Assembly: GCA_038253945.1 (NCBI GenBank)
Contig: JBBSGR010000003.1
Location: forward strand, 1-64,000
Source of the DNA: JBBRYW01 sp038253945
GTDB lineage: Bacteria; Actinomycetota; Thermoleophilia; Gaiellales; Gaiellaceae
Reading direction: 5' to 3'
Length of the DNA stretch: 64,000 bases
Under the pieces are notes generated by a model. That model was given only the letters and a program-made list of their open reading frames with translations, was not told the DNA's origin and did no database searches. The position numbers and the translations under genes are program-made. Positions within the stretch are counted from its first letter, which is position 1; the number at the start of each line of letters is the position of its first letter. Below are positions 40,674 through 50,237 of the stretch, piece by piece.

Positions 40674-42797
40674 CTAGCGGCGCGCGAACTCGAACCGGGT
40701 CGCGTACATGAGATTGCTCGTGAGCACCTCGAACGTGCAGGTCGAGCGCCTCGGAGCGCCGGACGGCCTTGCCGGAACCGATCCGGACCACGCCTGACCG
40801 GGCCGCAGCCGGACGAACTTGTACGGGGGCCGGTTGATGATCGAGAGCAGGCGTCCGTTTCGGTGCAGCTCGAACCGAAGCGGCTCGACCGCAACGACGG
40901 TGACATGGAAGGTCCCCCTCGAGCAGCCGTAGACGACGAGCCTCCCGTCCTGCCGGATCTCGCCGTTCGGCCTGATCCCCGATTGGGCGGTCGACATGCG
41001 AAAGGGCGGGCGGAGGCGCCAGAGCAGCAGGCCAGCCTGCTCAGTCCCGGGGGTCGCGATCGACCAGATCGGCCTGCCGACGAAGTGGAAAGTCGCCGAG
41101 GCAACGACGTAGCGCTCCGGCGCCGCCCGTCCGTCCCGGAGGACGACCCGTCCATCGCCCCGCACGCCGATCGTGGACTGGGGAAGCGGGCCGGGGACGT
41201 GCTTCCCCGGGAGGTCGTAGACGGAGCGGACCGCGCGGTTCCAGAACACCGTCTCCCAGACCTCGTTCCAGAAGAAGTCGCCGTCGTAGAGGTAGGCGGT
41301 GGGCCGGCCGACCACCGCCGGGTCGATCCACCGCCGGATCGGCCCCACCAGCTGCGTCCGCTGACGCGTGGCCTGCTCCGCGACATAGCGGCCGGCCGCG
41401 TACGAGGTTGCGGCAAGCGCGGCGAGGAGCGCGACCGGCAAGATGACGACGAAGCGCGGGGGAAGCAGCACGAACAGCGCCGCAACGAGCGTTGCGCCGC
41501 CGAAGACGATCACCTCGATGTTCGCCCCCGGGTCGCGCTCGAGCAGGCGGAAGAACGGCACCAGCGAGAACGCATCCGGAAGGGCGCCCTCGTTGATCAG
41601 GTTCTTCACCGGCAGGCTGAGCACCGGGATCGCGGCCGCTACGGCTACGACCGACGTGCGGAGATGCGGACGAGCCGCGCCCCTGTCGAGAAAGAGGCCG
41701 AGCGCGAGGAACAGCAGCGGGGCCGCGGGAAGCAGGTTTCGCTCGGCCAGGCGATCCACGTGCCGCGAGGCGAACGTTCCGACCTGGACGAGAAGCCAGA
41801 TGGTGCTGGAGATCGAGACGGCGAGAAAGGCGCGCGCCGGCTCCGAGCCCTCCCGCCCGAGCGCGGCGTCGATCGCGACCAGAGCGAGCGCGCACGCCGG
41901 GAAGAGCCCGGTCATCAGGAGCAGGTCGCCGGCGTGATAGGCGATGTACTCGAGCGCGTCCGTAATGCCGTAGCTCGAGTTTCCGGCGGCGGCGTACGCG
42001 CCGAGCACCTGGTTCCAGGGCCCGCCCTGCGCGAGGCGCCATGCGGTCCAGGCGAAGCTCACCAGCCCAAGGCCTGCGAACGTAGGCCAGAGGAGGATCG
42101 TCCCGGCGAGCCGGCGGTCGAAAGCGGCTTTCAGGACCACAGCGGTGGCGAGGATCGGGAGAAGCACAACCGCCTGCAGACGCGTGGCCGCCGCAAGCGT
42201 GAACGCAAGCACGAACACCGTCTGGCTCCCGAGCGTCGGACGCGAGAGCGCACGCGCCAGCGCCCAGAACGCCAGTACGGAAACCGGGTAGAAAGCGACC
42301 TCGCTCATGACGAGGCCGGAGTAGGCGAGCCCGGGGATGGCGAGCGTCAGAGCCGTTGCGAGCAGAGCCCAGGGGTGGGACATGAGGGAGCGCCCCCAGA
42401 GGTACACGGGGACCGCGGCCAGGGACATGACGAGCGCTTGGAGGCCCTTCAGGAGCGCATAGCCTCGCTCGAGGTCGTCGAGACCCAATAGCGAGCCGGT
42501 CAGCGCCGGGTAGACGAGGCTGTAGAACGCCGTCGGGCCGTCCAGGATCGCGAGCCGGCCGGCTCGGTAGAGGTTCTGGCCGAGCATCCCGTAGATCATC
42601 TCGTCGGGCGCGATCCAGGGAACGGGAATGCCTCGCGAGGCCCAGAATCGCAGCGCAGTCGAGAGCCCGACCAGCAGCGTCAGGAGCGCCCAGGCCGGGA
42701 CTCGCACGAGCGCGCTTGCGACCGCGCCGACGAGCGACCCGACTGGTGGGCCGAAGCGGGCAGACCGCGTGCGGAGCTCCTGCACGGCCTGGATCAT
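40674..42797 (-). CDS. GT-C-type membrane glycosyltransferase
   Basis: About 707 residues with roughly 11-13 membrane helices in the first 480 residues. The first extracytoplasmic loop has PDEMIYGMLGQNLYRAG, the Asp-Glu motif used by lipid-phosphate-sugar-dependent GT-C enzymes (PMT/ArnT-like). A soluble C-terminal domain of about 200 residues (VVGRPTAYLYDGDFFWNE onward) is beta-rich. Donor and acceptor are unknown. I chose ATG 42797; the frame is open further upstream but without family-like sequence. Its 3' end is duplicated at 39.5 kb. The methyltransferase gene converges with it. Confidence 0.85.
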   Translation of the reverse strand: MIQAVQELRTRSARFGPPVGSLVGAVASALVRVPAWALLTLLVGLSTALRFWASRGIPVPWIAPDEMIYGMLGQNLYRAGRLAILDGPTAFYSLVYPALTGSLLGLDDLERGYALLKGLQALVMSLAAVPVYLWGRSLMSHPWALLATALTLAIPGLAYSGLVMSEVAFYPVSVLAFWALARALSRPTLGSQTVFVLAFTLAAATRLQAVVLLPILATAVVLKAAFDRRLAGTILLWPTFAGLGLVSFAWTAWRLAQGGPWNQVLGAYAAAGNSSYGITDALEYIAYHAGDLLLMTGLFPACALALVAIDAALGREGSEPARAFLAVSISSTIWLLVQVGTFASRHVDRLAERNLLPAAPLLFLALGLFLDRGAARPHLRTSVVAVAAAIPVLSLPVKNLINEGALPDAFSLVPFFRLLERDPGANIEVIVFGGATLVAALFVLLPPRFVVILPVALLAALAATSYAAGRYVAEQATRQRTQLVGPIRRWIDPAVVGRPTAYLYDGDFFWNEVWETVFWNRAVRSVYDLPGKHVPGPLPQSTIGVRGDGRVVLRDGRAAPERYVVASATFHFVGRPIWSIATPGTEQAGLLLWRLRPPFRMSTAQSGIRPNGEIRQDGRLVVYGCSRGTFHVTVVAVEPLRFELHRNGRLLSIINRPPYKFVRLRPGQAWSGSVPARPSGAPRRSTCTFEVLTSNLMYATRFEFARR

Positions 42798-42990
42798 GGC
42801 AAAGCCGTCCGCCGTGCCCTCGCTCTGCCGGATCGGACGACCCGCCGTAACCAGAGCAGGCCTGCCCGAAGGGGCATGCCGTCCGAAGCATTTCGTACGC
42901 TCCTCCTCCGATGCACCCTGACGAGACTCGATCCACGAATGGGAGACTTCGCTCGGCAGAGGGCTAGCTCGATAGAGTTGATTCACGTCG

Positions 42991-43023
42991 TCCTTTAACT
43001 CGGTCCAGTGAGGCCGGAAAGGA
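42991..43023 (+). promoter_or_regulatory. PyrR-binding hairpin in the pyr leader
   Basis: TCCTTT (42991-42996) pairs with AAAGGA (43018-43023), and CGG/CCG form an inner stem around loop TCCAGTGAGG (43004-43013), matching the PyrR-binding loop consensus of pyr mRNAs. AAAGGA is also the ribosome-binding site of the leader ORF 6 nt on, so PyrR plus UMP could block translation. Positions 42798-42990 show no gene. Confidence 0.8.
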
Positions 43024-43029
43024 ACGGAA

Positions 43030-43074
43030 ATGAAGCACGACCCCATCAGGCGGCCGGCGGGGCCGGCGCAGTGA
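43030..43074 (+). CDS. 14-residue pyr leader peptide
   Basis: An ATG at 43030, 6 nt after AAAGGA, opens a frame of 14 codons (MKHDPIRRPAGPAQ) whose TGA overlaps the pyrR GTG (GTGA). The peptide sequence itself is probably unimportant; its translation would be coupled to pyrR. PyrR-dependent translational repression through a leader is known in mycobacteria. No independent ribosome-binding site is apparent for pyrR. Confidence 0.65.
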   Translation: MKHDPIRRPAGPAQ

Positions 43075-43658
43075 GCTCGGCACGAGCTGCCGAGCGCACG
43101 ATCGTGCTCGACGAGGAAGCGATCGCTCGTGCCGTGTCGCGCATCGCCCACGAGATCGCCGAGCGGAACGACGACCTCGCCACGGTCGCGCTAGTCGGCA
43201 TCCAGACCCGCGGCGTGCCGCTCGCGCAGCGACTCCGCCGCACGCTCGCGAGGCTCTCGGGCACCGAGCCCGAGCTGGGAGCCCTCGACATCACCTTCTA
43301 CCGCGACGACGTCCACGTCTCGGGTGGCGACCCGCCGAGACACCCACAGCCGCTCATCCGGGCGACCCGTCTCGACTTCGGGCTCGAGGGCAGGACCTGC
43401 GTCCTCGTCGACGACGTGCTCTACACGGGCCGAACGGCGCGCGCTGCGATCGAGGCGCTCTTCGCCCACGGGCGCCCAGGTCGGGTCCAGCTGGCAGTGC
43501 TCGTCGACCGCGGCCACCGCGAGCTGCCGATCCGGCCCGACTTCGTCGGCAAGAACCTGCCCACGGCCCCGGGTGAGCTCGTCGAGGTCGAGCTGGTCGA
43601 AGTCGACGAGATCGACCGCGTCTCACTCGTGCCGGCCGAGGCCGGAGCGTCCAGATGA
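43071..43658 (+). CDS. pyrR: Pyrimidine operon regulator/uracil phosphoribosyltransferase PyrR
   Basis: 195 residues from GTG 43071. A type I phosphoribosyltransferase fold with PRPP loop CVLVDDVLYTGRTARAA and the block DITFYRDDV. It binds the pyr leader RNA when UMP is bound, and has weak uracil phosphoribosyltransferase activity. The basic RNA-binding face residues near LVGIQTRGVPLA are conserved. As first gene of the pyr operon it controls itself. The C-terminal extension beyond the fold is short. Confidence 0.95.
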   Translation: MSSARAAERTIVLDEEAIARAVSRIAHEIAERNDDLATVALVGIQTRGVPLAQRLRRTLARLSGTEPELGALDITFYRDDVHVSGGDPPRHPQPLIRATRLDFGLEGRTCVLVDDVLYTGRTARAAIEALFAHGRPGRVQLAVLVDRGHRELPIRPDFVGKNLPTAPGELVEVELVEVDEIDRVSLVPAEAGASR

Positions 43659-43740
43659 GCACCCTACGGGTCTGGGATCGCCGGAGTGACGCCAACGGTC
43701 TTCAGTCGCTCGCTCCGCATGAGCCTCAAGAGGTTGCTCC

Positions 43741-44733
43741 ATGAACGGGCTCCGCGTCGTCGAGGAGACCCTCCCGCCGGAGCGCAACCCACGGCGGCAT
43801 CTGCTCGCCGTCTCGGATCTCTCTCGAGAGGACGTCGACCGGTTGCTCGCGGCCGCACGCGACTTCGCTGGCTCGCTCGAGCGCGACGTCAAGAAGCTGC
43901 CGACGTTGCGCGGCCGAACCGTCGTCAACCTCTTCTACGAGTCCTCGACGCGCACGTCGGCGAGCTTCGAGCTGGCGGCGAAGCGCCTCTCCGCCGACAC
44001 GCTCTCGGTCAAGGCCACTGGCTCGGCCGTCGACAAGGGCGAGTCGCTGAAGGACACGGCTCTCACGCTGTCCGCCTACGAGCCGGACGTGATCGTGATC
44101 CGCCATCCCCAGATCGGCGCGCCCCACCTCGTAGCGCGGGTCACCGACGCTCACGTCGTCAACGCCGGCGACGGCAAGCACCAGCATCCGACGCAGGCGC
44201 TGCTCGACGTCTACACCATGCTGGAAGCCGTGGGTGATCCGGCCTCGCTCCACGTCGCGATCGTGGGCGACGTCCTGCATTCCCGCGTCGCGCGGTCGCT
44301 CGTGCAGCTCCTACGCCTGCTCGGCGCGCGCGTGGCGCTGGTCGGGCCCCCCACGCTGATGCCGCGAGGGGTCGAGGCGATGGGTTGCTCGGTCTCGACG
44401 CAGATCGAAACGATCCAGTCGGCCGACGTCGTCTACGTGCTTCGCATGCAGCGCGAGCGGATGGAGGGGGGGACGAGCTTCGTCCCGAGCCTGCGCGAGT
44501 ACAGCGCCCGCTGGGGCGTGACAGCCGAGCGGCTGCGGTCCGGCCAGCGCGTCATGCACCCCGGGCCGATGAACCGGGGGGTCGAGATCGACGCGCGCGT
44601 CGCCGACGCCGCCGGCTCGCTGATCGGGGCGCAGGTGCGGGCCGGCCTCGTCGTGCGGATGGCGGTCCTGTACGACCTGCTCACGCACGCGCCGGCGGGC
44701 GTGCCGGCCGCCTCGCTCCAGGTGGTGGCATGA
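43741..44733 (+). CDS. pyrB: Aspartate carbamoyltransferase catalytic subunit
   Basis: 330 residues. Transfers the carbamoyl group from carbamoyl phosphate to aspartate. FYESSTRTSASFE is the carbamoyl-phosphate site, DGKHQHPTQ the substrate block, and HPGPMNRGVEI the C-terminal signature. No regulatory subunit gene (pyrI) accompanies it, as usual for bacteria outside enterics. It lies 82 bp after pyrR, where CCTCAAGAGG makes a small hairpin just before its ATG. The N-terminus is a little longer than usual. Confidence 0.96.
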   Translation: MNGLRVVEETLPPERNPRRHLLAVSDLSREDVDRLLAAARDFAGSLERDVKKLPTLRGRTVVNLFYESSTRTSASFELAAKRLSADTLSVKATGSAVDKGESLKDTALTLSAYEPDVIVIRHPQIGAPHLVARVTDAHVVNAGDGKHQHPTQALLDVYTMLEAVGDPASLHVAIVGDVLHSRVARSLVQLLRLLGARVALVGPPTLMPRGVEAMGCSVSTQIETIQSADVVYVLRMQRERMEGGTSFVPSLREYSARWGVTAERLRSGQRVMHPGPMNRGVEIDARVADAAGSLIGAQVRAGLVVRMAVLYDLLTHAPAGVPAASLQVVA

Positions 44734-46052
44734 CTGCGCCCACGCTCGTCTCGAGATCGGTGCCGGGGGCGGACCTGGTGATTCGCGGCGCCCGCCTGGT
44801 CGACCCGGCCGGCGGTCTCGACGCAGCCCTCGACGTCGTCGTCGACGGCGGACGGATCTCGGCGCTCCACGCTCCGGGCGCTCCGATCCGGGTGAACGGC
44901 CACCGCGTGATCGAGGCGGCGGGCCTCCTGCTGGCGCCGGCCTTCGTCGACCCTCACGTGCACCTGCGCTCTCCCGGCCGCGAGGACGAGGAGACGATCG
45001 CATCTGGCACGGCCGCGGCGGCCGCGGGCGGCTACTGCGCCATCCTCGCGATGCCGAATACTGAGCCCGTGACCGACAACGCCGGGGCGCTCGGAGCGGC
45101 CCGCGAGCGGGCACAGGCAGAGGCGGAGATGCCGGTCGGGTTTCTCGCCGCCGTGACGAAGGGCCAGACCGGGGAGGAGCTGACCGAGATGGCCGAGCTC
45201 GCCGACTGCGGCGCAGCGGGTTTCACCGACGACGGACGCCCGGTCGTCGACGCCGGTCTGATGCGGCGCGCCCTTCAGTACGGGTCGATCACGGGCCGCC
45301 GGGTCGCGCAGCACTGCGAGGAGCCGTCGCTCTCCGGGGCGGGTCAGATGCACGAGGGCCGCGTATCGGCCGAGCTCGGCTTCGCCGGCTACCCGGCCGT
45401 CGCCGAGTCGACGATGGTCGCCCGCGACCTTGCGCTCGCCGGCTACGAGGGCCGGCCGCTGCACCTTCTGCACCTGTCGGCGCGGGAGTCCGTCGAGGCG
45501 CTCTCCGCGGCCCGGGCGGCTGGAGTCGACGCGACGGCGGAGGTCACGCCCCACCACCTCTGCCTGACGGATGAGGCGGTTCGCACGCTCGACCCGAACC
45601 TGAAGATGAACCCGCCCCTTCGGTCGGCAGAGGACCGCCGCGCGCTGGTCGACGCGCTCCGCGTCGGGACGATCAGCTCGGTCGCCACGGATCACGCTCC
45701 GCACGCTCGACACGAGAAGGACGCGCCCTTCGAGGCGGCGCCCTTCGGTGTCACCGGTCTCGAGACGGCGTTCGCGGCGCTGCACACGCACCTGGTCGTG
45801 CCCGGGCTGATCTCGCTGGCGACGCTGCTCGAGCGCATGTCCACCGGGCCTGCGCGCGCCTGGGATCTCGAGCCGCCCCGGCTCGCCGTCGACGCTGTGG
45901 CGAATCTCGTCCTGGTCGACCTCCGGGCGAGCTGGCGTGTCTCCGCCGGGCGGTTTCGGTCGCTGTCGGCGAACTCATGGCTCCTGGGAGAGAGCCTGAC
46001 CGGAGAAGTAAGGCTGACGGTCGCTGCAGGCCGCGTCGTGCACGAGGCATGA
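44730..46052 (+). CDS. pyrC: Dihydroorotase
   Basis: 440 residues from ATG 44730, overlapping pyrB by 4 nt. A type I amidohydrolase that closes carbamoyl-aspartate to dihydroorotate. Metal site: DPHVHLRSPG, where most family members have HLREPG; later His in EVTPHHLC and catalytic Asp in ATDHAPH. NPPLRS binds substrate. A C-terminal TIM-barrel cap follows. The gene has kept every metal ligand I can check. Confidence 0.95.
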   Translation: MTAPTLVSRSVPGADLVIRGARLVDPAGGLDAALDVVVDGGRISALHAPGAPIRVNGHRVIEAAGLLLAPAFVDPHVHLRSPGREDEETIASGTAAAAAGGYCAILAMPNTEPVTDNAGALGAARERAQAEAEMPVGFLAAVTKGQTGEELTEMAELADCGAAGFTDDGRPVVDAGLMRRALQYGSITGRRVAQHCEEPSLSGAGQMHEGRVSAELGFAGYPAVAESTMVARDLALAGYEGRPLHLLHLSARESVEALSAARAAGVDATAEVTPHHLCLTDEAVRTLDPNLKMNPPLRSAEDRRALVDALRVGTISSVATDHAPHARHEKDAPFEAAPFGVTGLETAFAALHTHLVVPGLISLATLLERMSTGPARAWDLEPPRLAVDAVANLVLVDLRASWRVSAGRFRSLSANSWLLGESLTGEVRLTVAAGRVVHEA

Positions 46053-47095
46053 AGTCGTTCCTGCTTCTCGAGGATGGCACCGTTTTCCGCGGGCAGTCCG
46101 TCGGTGCTCTCGGCCTCGCACTCGGCGAGGCGGTCTTCACGACCGCAATGACGGGCTACCAGGAGATCGTCACGGATCCCAGCTACACCGAGCAGATCGT
46201 GTCGTTTACCGCTCCGATGGTGGGCAACTACGGCGTCGCCGAATCCCGCTCGGAGTCGGGTCGGGTCGCCGCGAAGGCGGTCGTGATGCGGGAGGGCCGC
46301 GGACCGGCGTGGACGGCCTGGCTCGAAGCAAACGGCGTCCCCGCACTGACCGGCGTCGACACACGCTCGTTGGTCGTCCGGCTGCGGGAGCGCGGCGCGA
46401 TGCGCGCCGCCCTCGTCTCGGGCGAGCACTCCGTGGCCGAGGCGCGAGGCCTGCTCCGCGACGCCCCGCCGATGAACGGGCGCGCGCTCGTCCACGACGT
46501 CTCGACCCCTGAGCCGTACGTTGCGGCCGAGGGCATTGGCCCGAGCATCGCGCTCGTCGACTACGGCTGCAAGCGGTCGATCGTGCGGAGGCTCGCCGCG
46601 GCAGGCGCAGCGGTCACCGTGTTCCCGCACGAGGTCGACGCGGGTGAGCTCCTGAGCTTCGACGGAATCGTGCTCTCGAACGGACCGGGCGATCCGGCCC
46701 CGCTCCAGCGAGAGGTTGCCGTCGTGCGCGAGTTGCTCGGACGGGTTCCGATCCTCGGGATCTGCCTCGGTCACCAGCTGCTCGCGCTCGCCGCCGGCCA
46801 CCGGACGTTCAAGCTCCGCTTCGGCCACCGGGGCGCGAACCACCCCGTCGTCGAGCGCCGCGGCGGGCGCGTGCTCGTCACGAGCCAGAACCATGGCTTC
46901 GCCGTCGCTCCGACCGAGGCGCGCGAGGCGACGCACGTCTCGCTCTACGACGGCACGGTCGAGGGCCTGTCGTTTCCTCGCCTGCGGGCGCGCTCCGTGC
47001 AGTTCCACCCGGAGGCCGGCCCCGGCCCGCACGATTCCTGGCCGCTGATCGCCGGGTGGCTGAGCGACCTGGAGCACCGTGCCGCGGCGGCGTGA
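46049..47095 (+). CDS. carA: Carbamoyl phosphate synthase small subunit
   Basis: 348 residues. The N-terminal domain (about 1-150, FTTAMTGYQEIVTDPSY) is specific to CarA. The C-terminal class I glutamine amidotransferase has catalytic Cys in LGICLGHQLLALA and His/Glu in VQFHPEAGPGPHD. It passes ammonia to CarB. ATG 46049 overlaps pyrC by 4 nt, and the gene end overlaps carB by 17 nt. Confidence 0.96.
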   Translation: MKSFLLLEDGTVFRGQSVGALGLALGEAVFTTAMTGYQEIVTDPSYTEQIVSFTAPMVGNYGVAESRSESGRVAAKAVVMREGRGPAWTAWLEANGVPALTGVDTRSLVVRLRERGAMRAALVSGEHSVAEARGLLRDAPPMNGRALVHDVSTPEPYVAAEGIGPSIALVDYGCKRSIVRRLAAAGAAVTVFPHEVDAGELLSFDGIVLSNGPGDPAPLQREVAVVRELLGRVPILGICLGHQLLALAAGHRTFKLRFGHRGANHPVVERRGGRVLVTSQNHGFAVAPTEAREATHVSLYDGTVEGLSFPRLRARSVQFHPEAGPGPHDSWPLIAGWLSDLEHRAAAA

Positions 47096-50000
47096 CCTTC
47101 ACTCGATCTGCTTGATCGGCGCGGGGCCGATCGTGATCGGACAGGCGTGCGAGTTCGACTACGCGGGCTCGCAGGCGCTCAAGGTGCTGCGGGAGGAGGG
47201 CTTCCGCACGATCGTCGTCAACTCGAACCCGGCGACGATCATGACCGACCCCGGCTTCGCCGACCGGACGTACATCGAGCCGCTCGACCTGGAGGCCGTC
47301 GCCGGCGTGCTAGCGCGCGAGCGCCCGGACGCGCTGCTGCCGACGATGGGTGGTCAGACGGCTCTCAACCTGGCAGTCGAGCTGGTGGAAGCAGGTGTCC
47401 TCGAGGAGCTGGGCGTGGAGTTGATCGGAGCCGGGATCGAGGCGATCAGGCGCGCCGAGGATCGCGAGCTCTTCCGCGAGTCGGTGCGGAGCGTCGGACT
47501 GCACGTGCCGGGCTCGCGCGTCGTCACGTCCGCAGGTGCGCTGGACAACATCGCCCTGCCGGCGGTCGTCCGCCCCGCATTCACTCTCGGCGGCCTCGGC
47601 GGCGGCCTCGCACAGACGCCGGTCGAGCTACGGCGGCTGGTCGAGACGGGGCTCGCGGAGAGCCGGATCGGCCAGGTGCTCGTCGAGGAGTCGGTCCGGG
47701 GCTGGGACGAGTTCGAGCTCGAAGTCGTCCGCGACCGGCTCGACAACGTCGTCGTCGTCTGCTCGATCGAGAATCTCGATCCGATGGGCGTGCACACCGG
47801 CGACTCCGTGACGGTCGCCCCACAGATGACTCTCTCCGACGAGGCCTACCAGGAGCTGCGCGACGCCGCGCTCGCCGTCATCCGTGTAGTCGGCGTCGAG
47901 ACCGGCGGCTCGAACATCCAGTTCGCACGTGACCGCGCGACCGGCGACCTGCGCGTGATCGAGATGAACCCACGCGTCTCCCGCTCGTCCGCGCTCGCGT
48001 CGAAGGCGACGGGCTACCCGATCGCGAAGGTCGCCGCAAAGCTCGCGGTCGGCTACACGCTCGACGAGATCCCGAACGACCTGACGCGCACGACACCGGC
48101 GAGCTTCGAGCCGACGCTGGACTACGTGGTCGTCAAATTCCCTCGCTTCGCATTCGAGAAGTTCCCGGGCGCCGACTCGACCCTCGGCACACAGATGAAG
48201 TCGGTCGGGGAGGCGATGGGGATCGGGCGCACCTTCGCCGAGGCGTTCGGAAAGGCGATGCGAAGCAGAGAAGGCGAGCCCGGCGAGGCTTTCCCCTGGG
48301 GCGATCTCGAGCGTATTCCCGAGGACGTGCACCCGTGGTTTCACGCGGAGCTCGATCGTGTGCGCGCCGCCCTCGCGCGTGTGTCCTCGCTCGACGATCT
48401 CGGCGCGGACGACTGGATTAGCCTCAAGCGACTCGGGCTCTCCGACACCGATCTCGCCGCCCGCTCCGGCGCGCCGGAAGCGGATGCGCGCTCGAAGCGA
48501 CGCTCGAGGGGCGTCCTGCCAGTGTTTCGCCGCGTCGATTCGTGCGGGGGTGAGGTGGAGGCTGCTTCCAACTACTTCTACTCGACGTGGGGCGAAGCCG
48601 ACGAGGCGTCTCCTGAGTCGGGCCGCAGCGTGGTCATCCTGGGCGCGGGCCCGAACAGGATCGGGCAGGGGATCGAGTTCGACTACTGCTGCGTCCACGC
48701 GGCGCGGAGTTTCCGGGCTCTCGGCTACGAGGCCGTTCTCGTCAATTGCAACCCCGAGACGGTGTCAACCGACTACGACACCTCCGAGCGGCTCTACTTC
48801 GAGCCGCTCCGCGTCGAGGAGGTGCTCGCGGTGTGCGAGCGCGAGCAACCGGCCGGCGTCGCGATTCAGTTCGGCGGCCAGACGCCGCTCAAGCTGGCCG
48901 GCGCGATCGAGCAAGCCGGGTTCCGGATTCTCGGCACCCCGTTCGAGGCGATCGACCTGGCGGAGGATCGCGACCGTTTCGCCGCGCTGCTCGAGCGCCT
49001 GGGCATCCGGTGCCCGAAGTGGGGAACGGCGACGGGCCCGGCCCAGGCCGTGGCGCACGCCGAGCGGATCGGCTACCCGGTGCTCGTCCGTCCGTCGTAC
49101 GTGCTCGGAGGGCGCTCGATGCGTGTCTGCTACAGCGGCTCCGAGGTGGAGGCCGCCGCGGCGGCTGCTCGCAGTCCCGTTCTCGTGGATCGCTTTCTCG
49201 AGAACGCGATCGAGATCGACGTGGACGCGCTCTCCGACGGTCGCGACACGTACGTCGCCGCCGTCATGCAGCACGTCGAGGAGGCCGGTGTCCACTCGGG
49301 CGACTCCTCCTGCGTCATCCCCGCACCGTCGCTCGATGCCGCCGAGGGGCGCGAGATCGTCGACACCGTCAGCCGGATCGCGCGCGGCCTCGGTGTCGCT
49401 GGCCTGCTGAACGTCCAGCTCGCGCTCGTCGACGGCAGGCTGTACGTCCTGGAGGCCAACCCGCGCGCGTCGCGTACCGTCCCGTTCGCGAGCAAGGCGA
49501 TCGGGCTCAATCTCGTCGCCGCGGCGTGCCGGCTGGCGGCCGGCGCCGACCTGGCCTCGCTGGGGCTGCCTCGAGACCTGGTGCCAAGACATGTCTCGGT
49601 GAAGGCCGCCGTGTTGCCGTTCTCGCGCTTTCCGGGAGCGGATCCGGTCCTCGGCCCCGAGATGCGGTCGACGGGAGAGGTGATGGCAAGCGCGGCCGAT
49701 CTCCCGACGGCGTTCGCGAAGGCCGAGCGCGCGGCCGGCCGGCCGCTGCCGACGTCGGGCACCGCGTTTCTGTCCGTCCGCGACGCCGACAAGGAAGCGC
49801 TCGTGCCCGTCGCCAGGGCGCTGTCCGGGCTCGGCTTCCGGTTGGTCGCGACAGCGGGAACCGCACGCGCGCTCGCCCCGGCCGGCCTTGCTGTCACCCG
49901 TGTGCGCAAGGTCACGGAGGCCGGCGACGGCCCGACCGTCGTCGACCTCGTCCGTCGCCGCCGCTGCGACCTCGTGGTCAACACGCCCCAGGGCTCCGGG

Positions 50001-50237
50001 GCTCGCTCCGACGGCTACGCGATTCGAGAGGCCGCGCTCGCGGCCCGCGTGCCGTGTATCACGACGCTGTCGGGCGCAGCCGCCGCAGTCGAGGCAATCG
50101 CCGGCGCTCGCATGGAGCCACCGCTCAGTCTCCAGGAGCGCGCGGAAACCCAAGCTTCGAGCCTGGCCTCCCGCCGGGCAGCGCTCGGCTTCGCCGACGA
50201 GCCCCCGTTGCGCTGGGGCAGCGAGCGGTTGGCGTGA
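47079..50237 (+). CDS. carB: Carbamoyl phosphate synthase large subunit
   Basis: 1052 residues with the full tandem layout: an ATP-grasp half opening GAGPIVIGQACEFDYAG, an oligomerisation section (about 400-530, where a short basic SKRRSRGVLPVF linker stands before the second half), the second ATP-grasp half opening GAGPNRIGQGIEFDY, and a C-terminal MGS-like allosteric domain (about 915-1030). It makes carbamoyl phosphate from bicarbonate, ammonia and 2 ATP. The GTG start at 47079 lies inside carA. It also supplies carbamoyl phosphate to HypF for the hydrogenase cyanide ligands. Confidence 0.96.
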   Translation: MPRRRDLHSICLIGAGPIVIGQACEFDYAGSQALKVLREEGFRTIVVNSNPATIMTDPGFADRTYIEPLDLEAVAGVLARERPDALLPTMGGQTALNLAVELVEAGVLEELGVELIGAGIEAIRRAEDRELFRESVRSVGLHVPGSRVVTSAGALDNIALPAVVRPAFTLGGLGGGLAQTPVELRRLVETGLAESRIGQVLVEESVRGWDEFELEVVRDRLDNVVVVCSIENLDPMGVHTGDSVTVAPQMTLSDEAYQELRDAALAVIRVVGVETGGSNIQFARDRATGDLRVIEMNPRVSRSSALASKATGYPIAKVAAKLAVGYTLDEIPNDLTRTTPASFEPTLDYVVVKFPRFAFEKFPGADSTLGTQMKSVGEAMGIGRTFAEAFGKAMRSREGEPGEAFPWGDLERIPEDVHPWFHAELDRVRAALARVSSLDDLGADDWISLKRLGLSDTDLAARSGAPEADARSKRRSRGVLPVFRRVDSCGGEVEAASNYFYSTWGEADEASPESGRSVVILGAGPNRIGQGIEFDYCCVHAARSFRALGYEAVLVNCNPETVSTDYDTSERLYFEPLRVEEVLAVCEREQPAGVAIQFGGQTPLKLAGAIEQAGFRILGTPFEAIDLAEDRDRFAALLERLGIRCPKWGTATGPAQAVAHAERIGYPVLVRPSYVLGGRSMRVCYSGSEVEAAAAAARSPVLVDRFLENAIEIDVDALSDGRDTYVAAVMQHVEEAGVHSGDSSCVIPAPSLDAAEGREIVDTVSRIARGLGVAGLLNVQLALVDGRLYVLEANPRASRTVPFASKAIGLNLVAAACRLAAGADLASLGLPRDLVPRHVSVKAAVLPFSRFPGADPVLGPEMRSTGEVMASAADLPTAFAKAERAAGRPLPTSGTAFLSVRDADKEALVPVARALSGLGFRLVATAGTARALAPAGLAVTRVRKVTEAGDGPTVVDLVRRRRCDLVVNTPQGSGARSDGYAIREAALAARVPCITTLSGAAAAVEAIAGARMEPPLSLQERAETQASSLASRRAALGFADEPPLRWGSERLA

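Noticed and set aside
40386..42491. 701-codon plus-strand ORF opposite the GT-C gene
   Set aside because: Charged, repetitive shadow frame with no membrane segments; the minus strand gives a clean GT-C protein.
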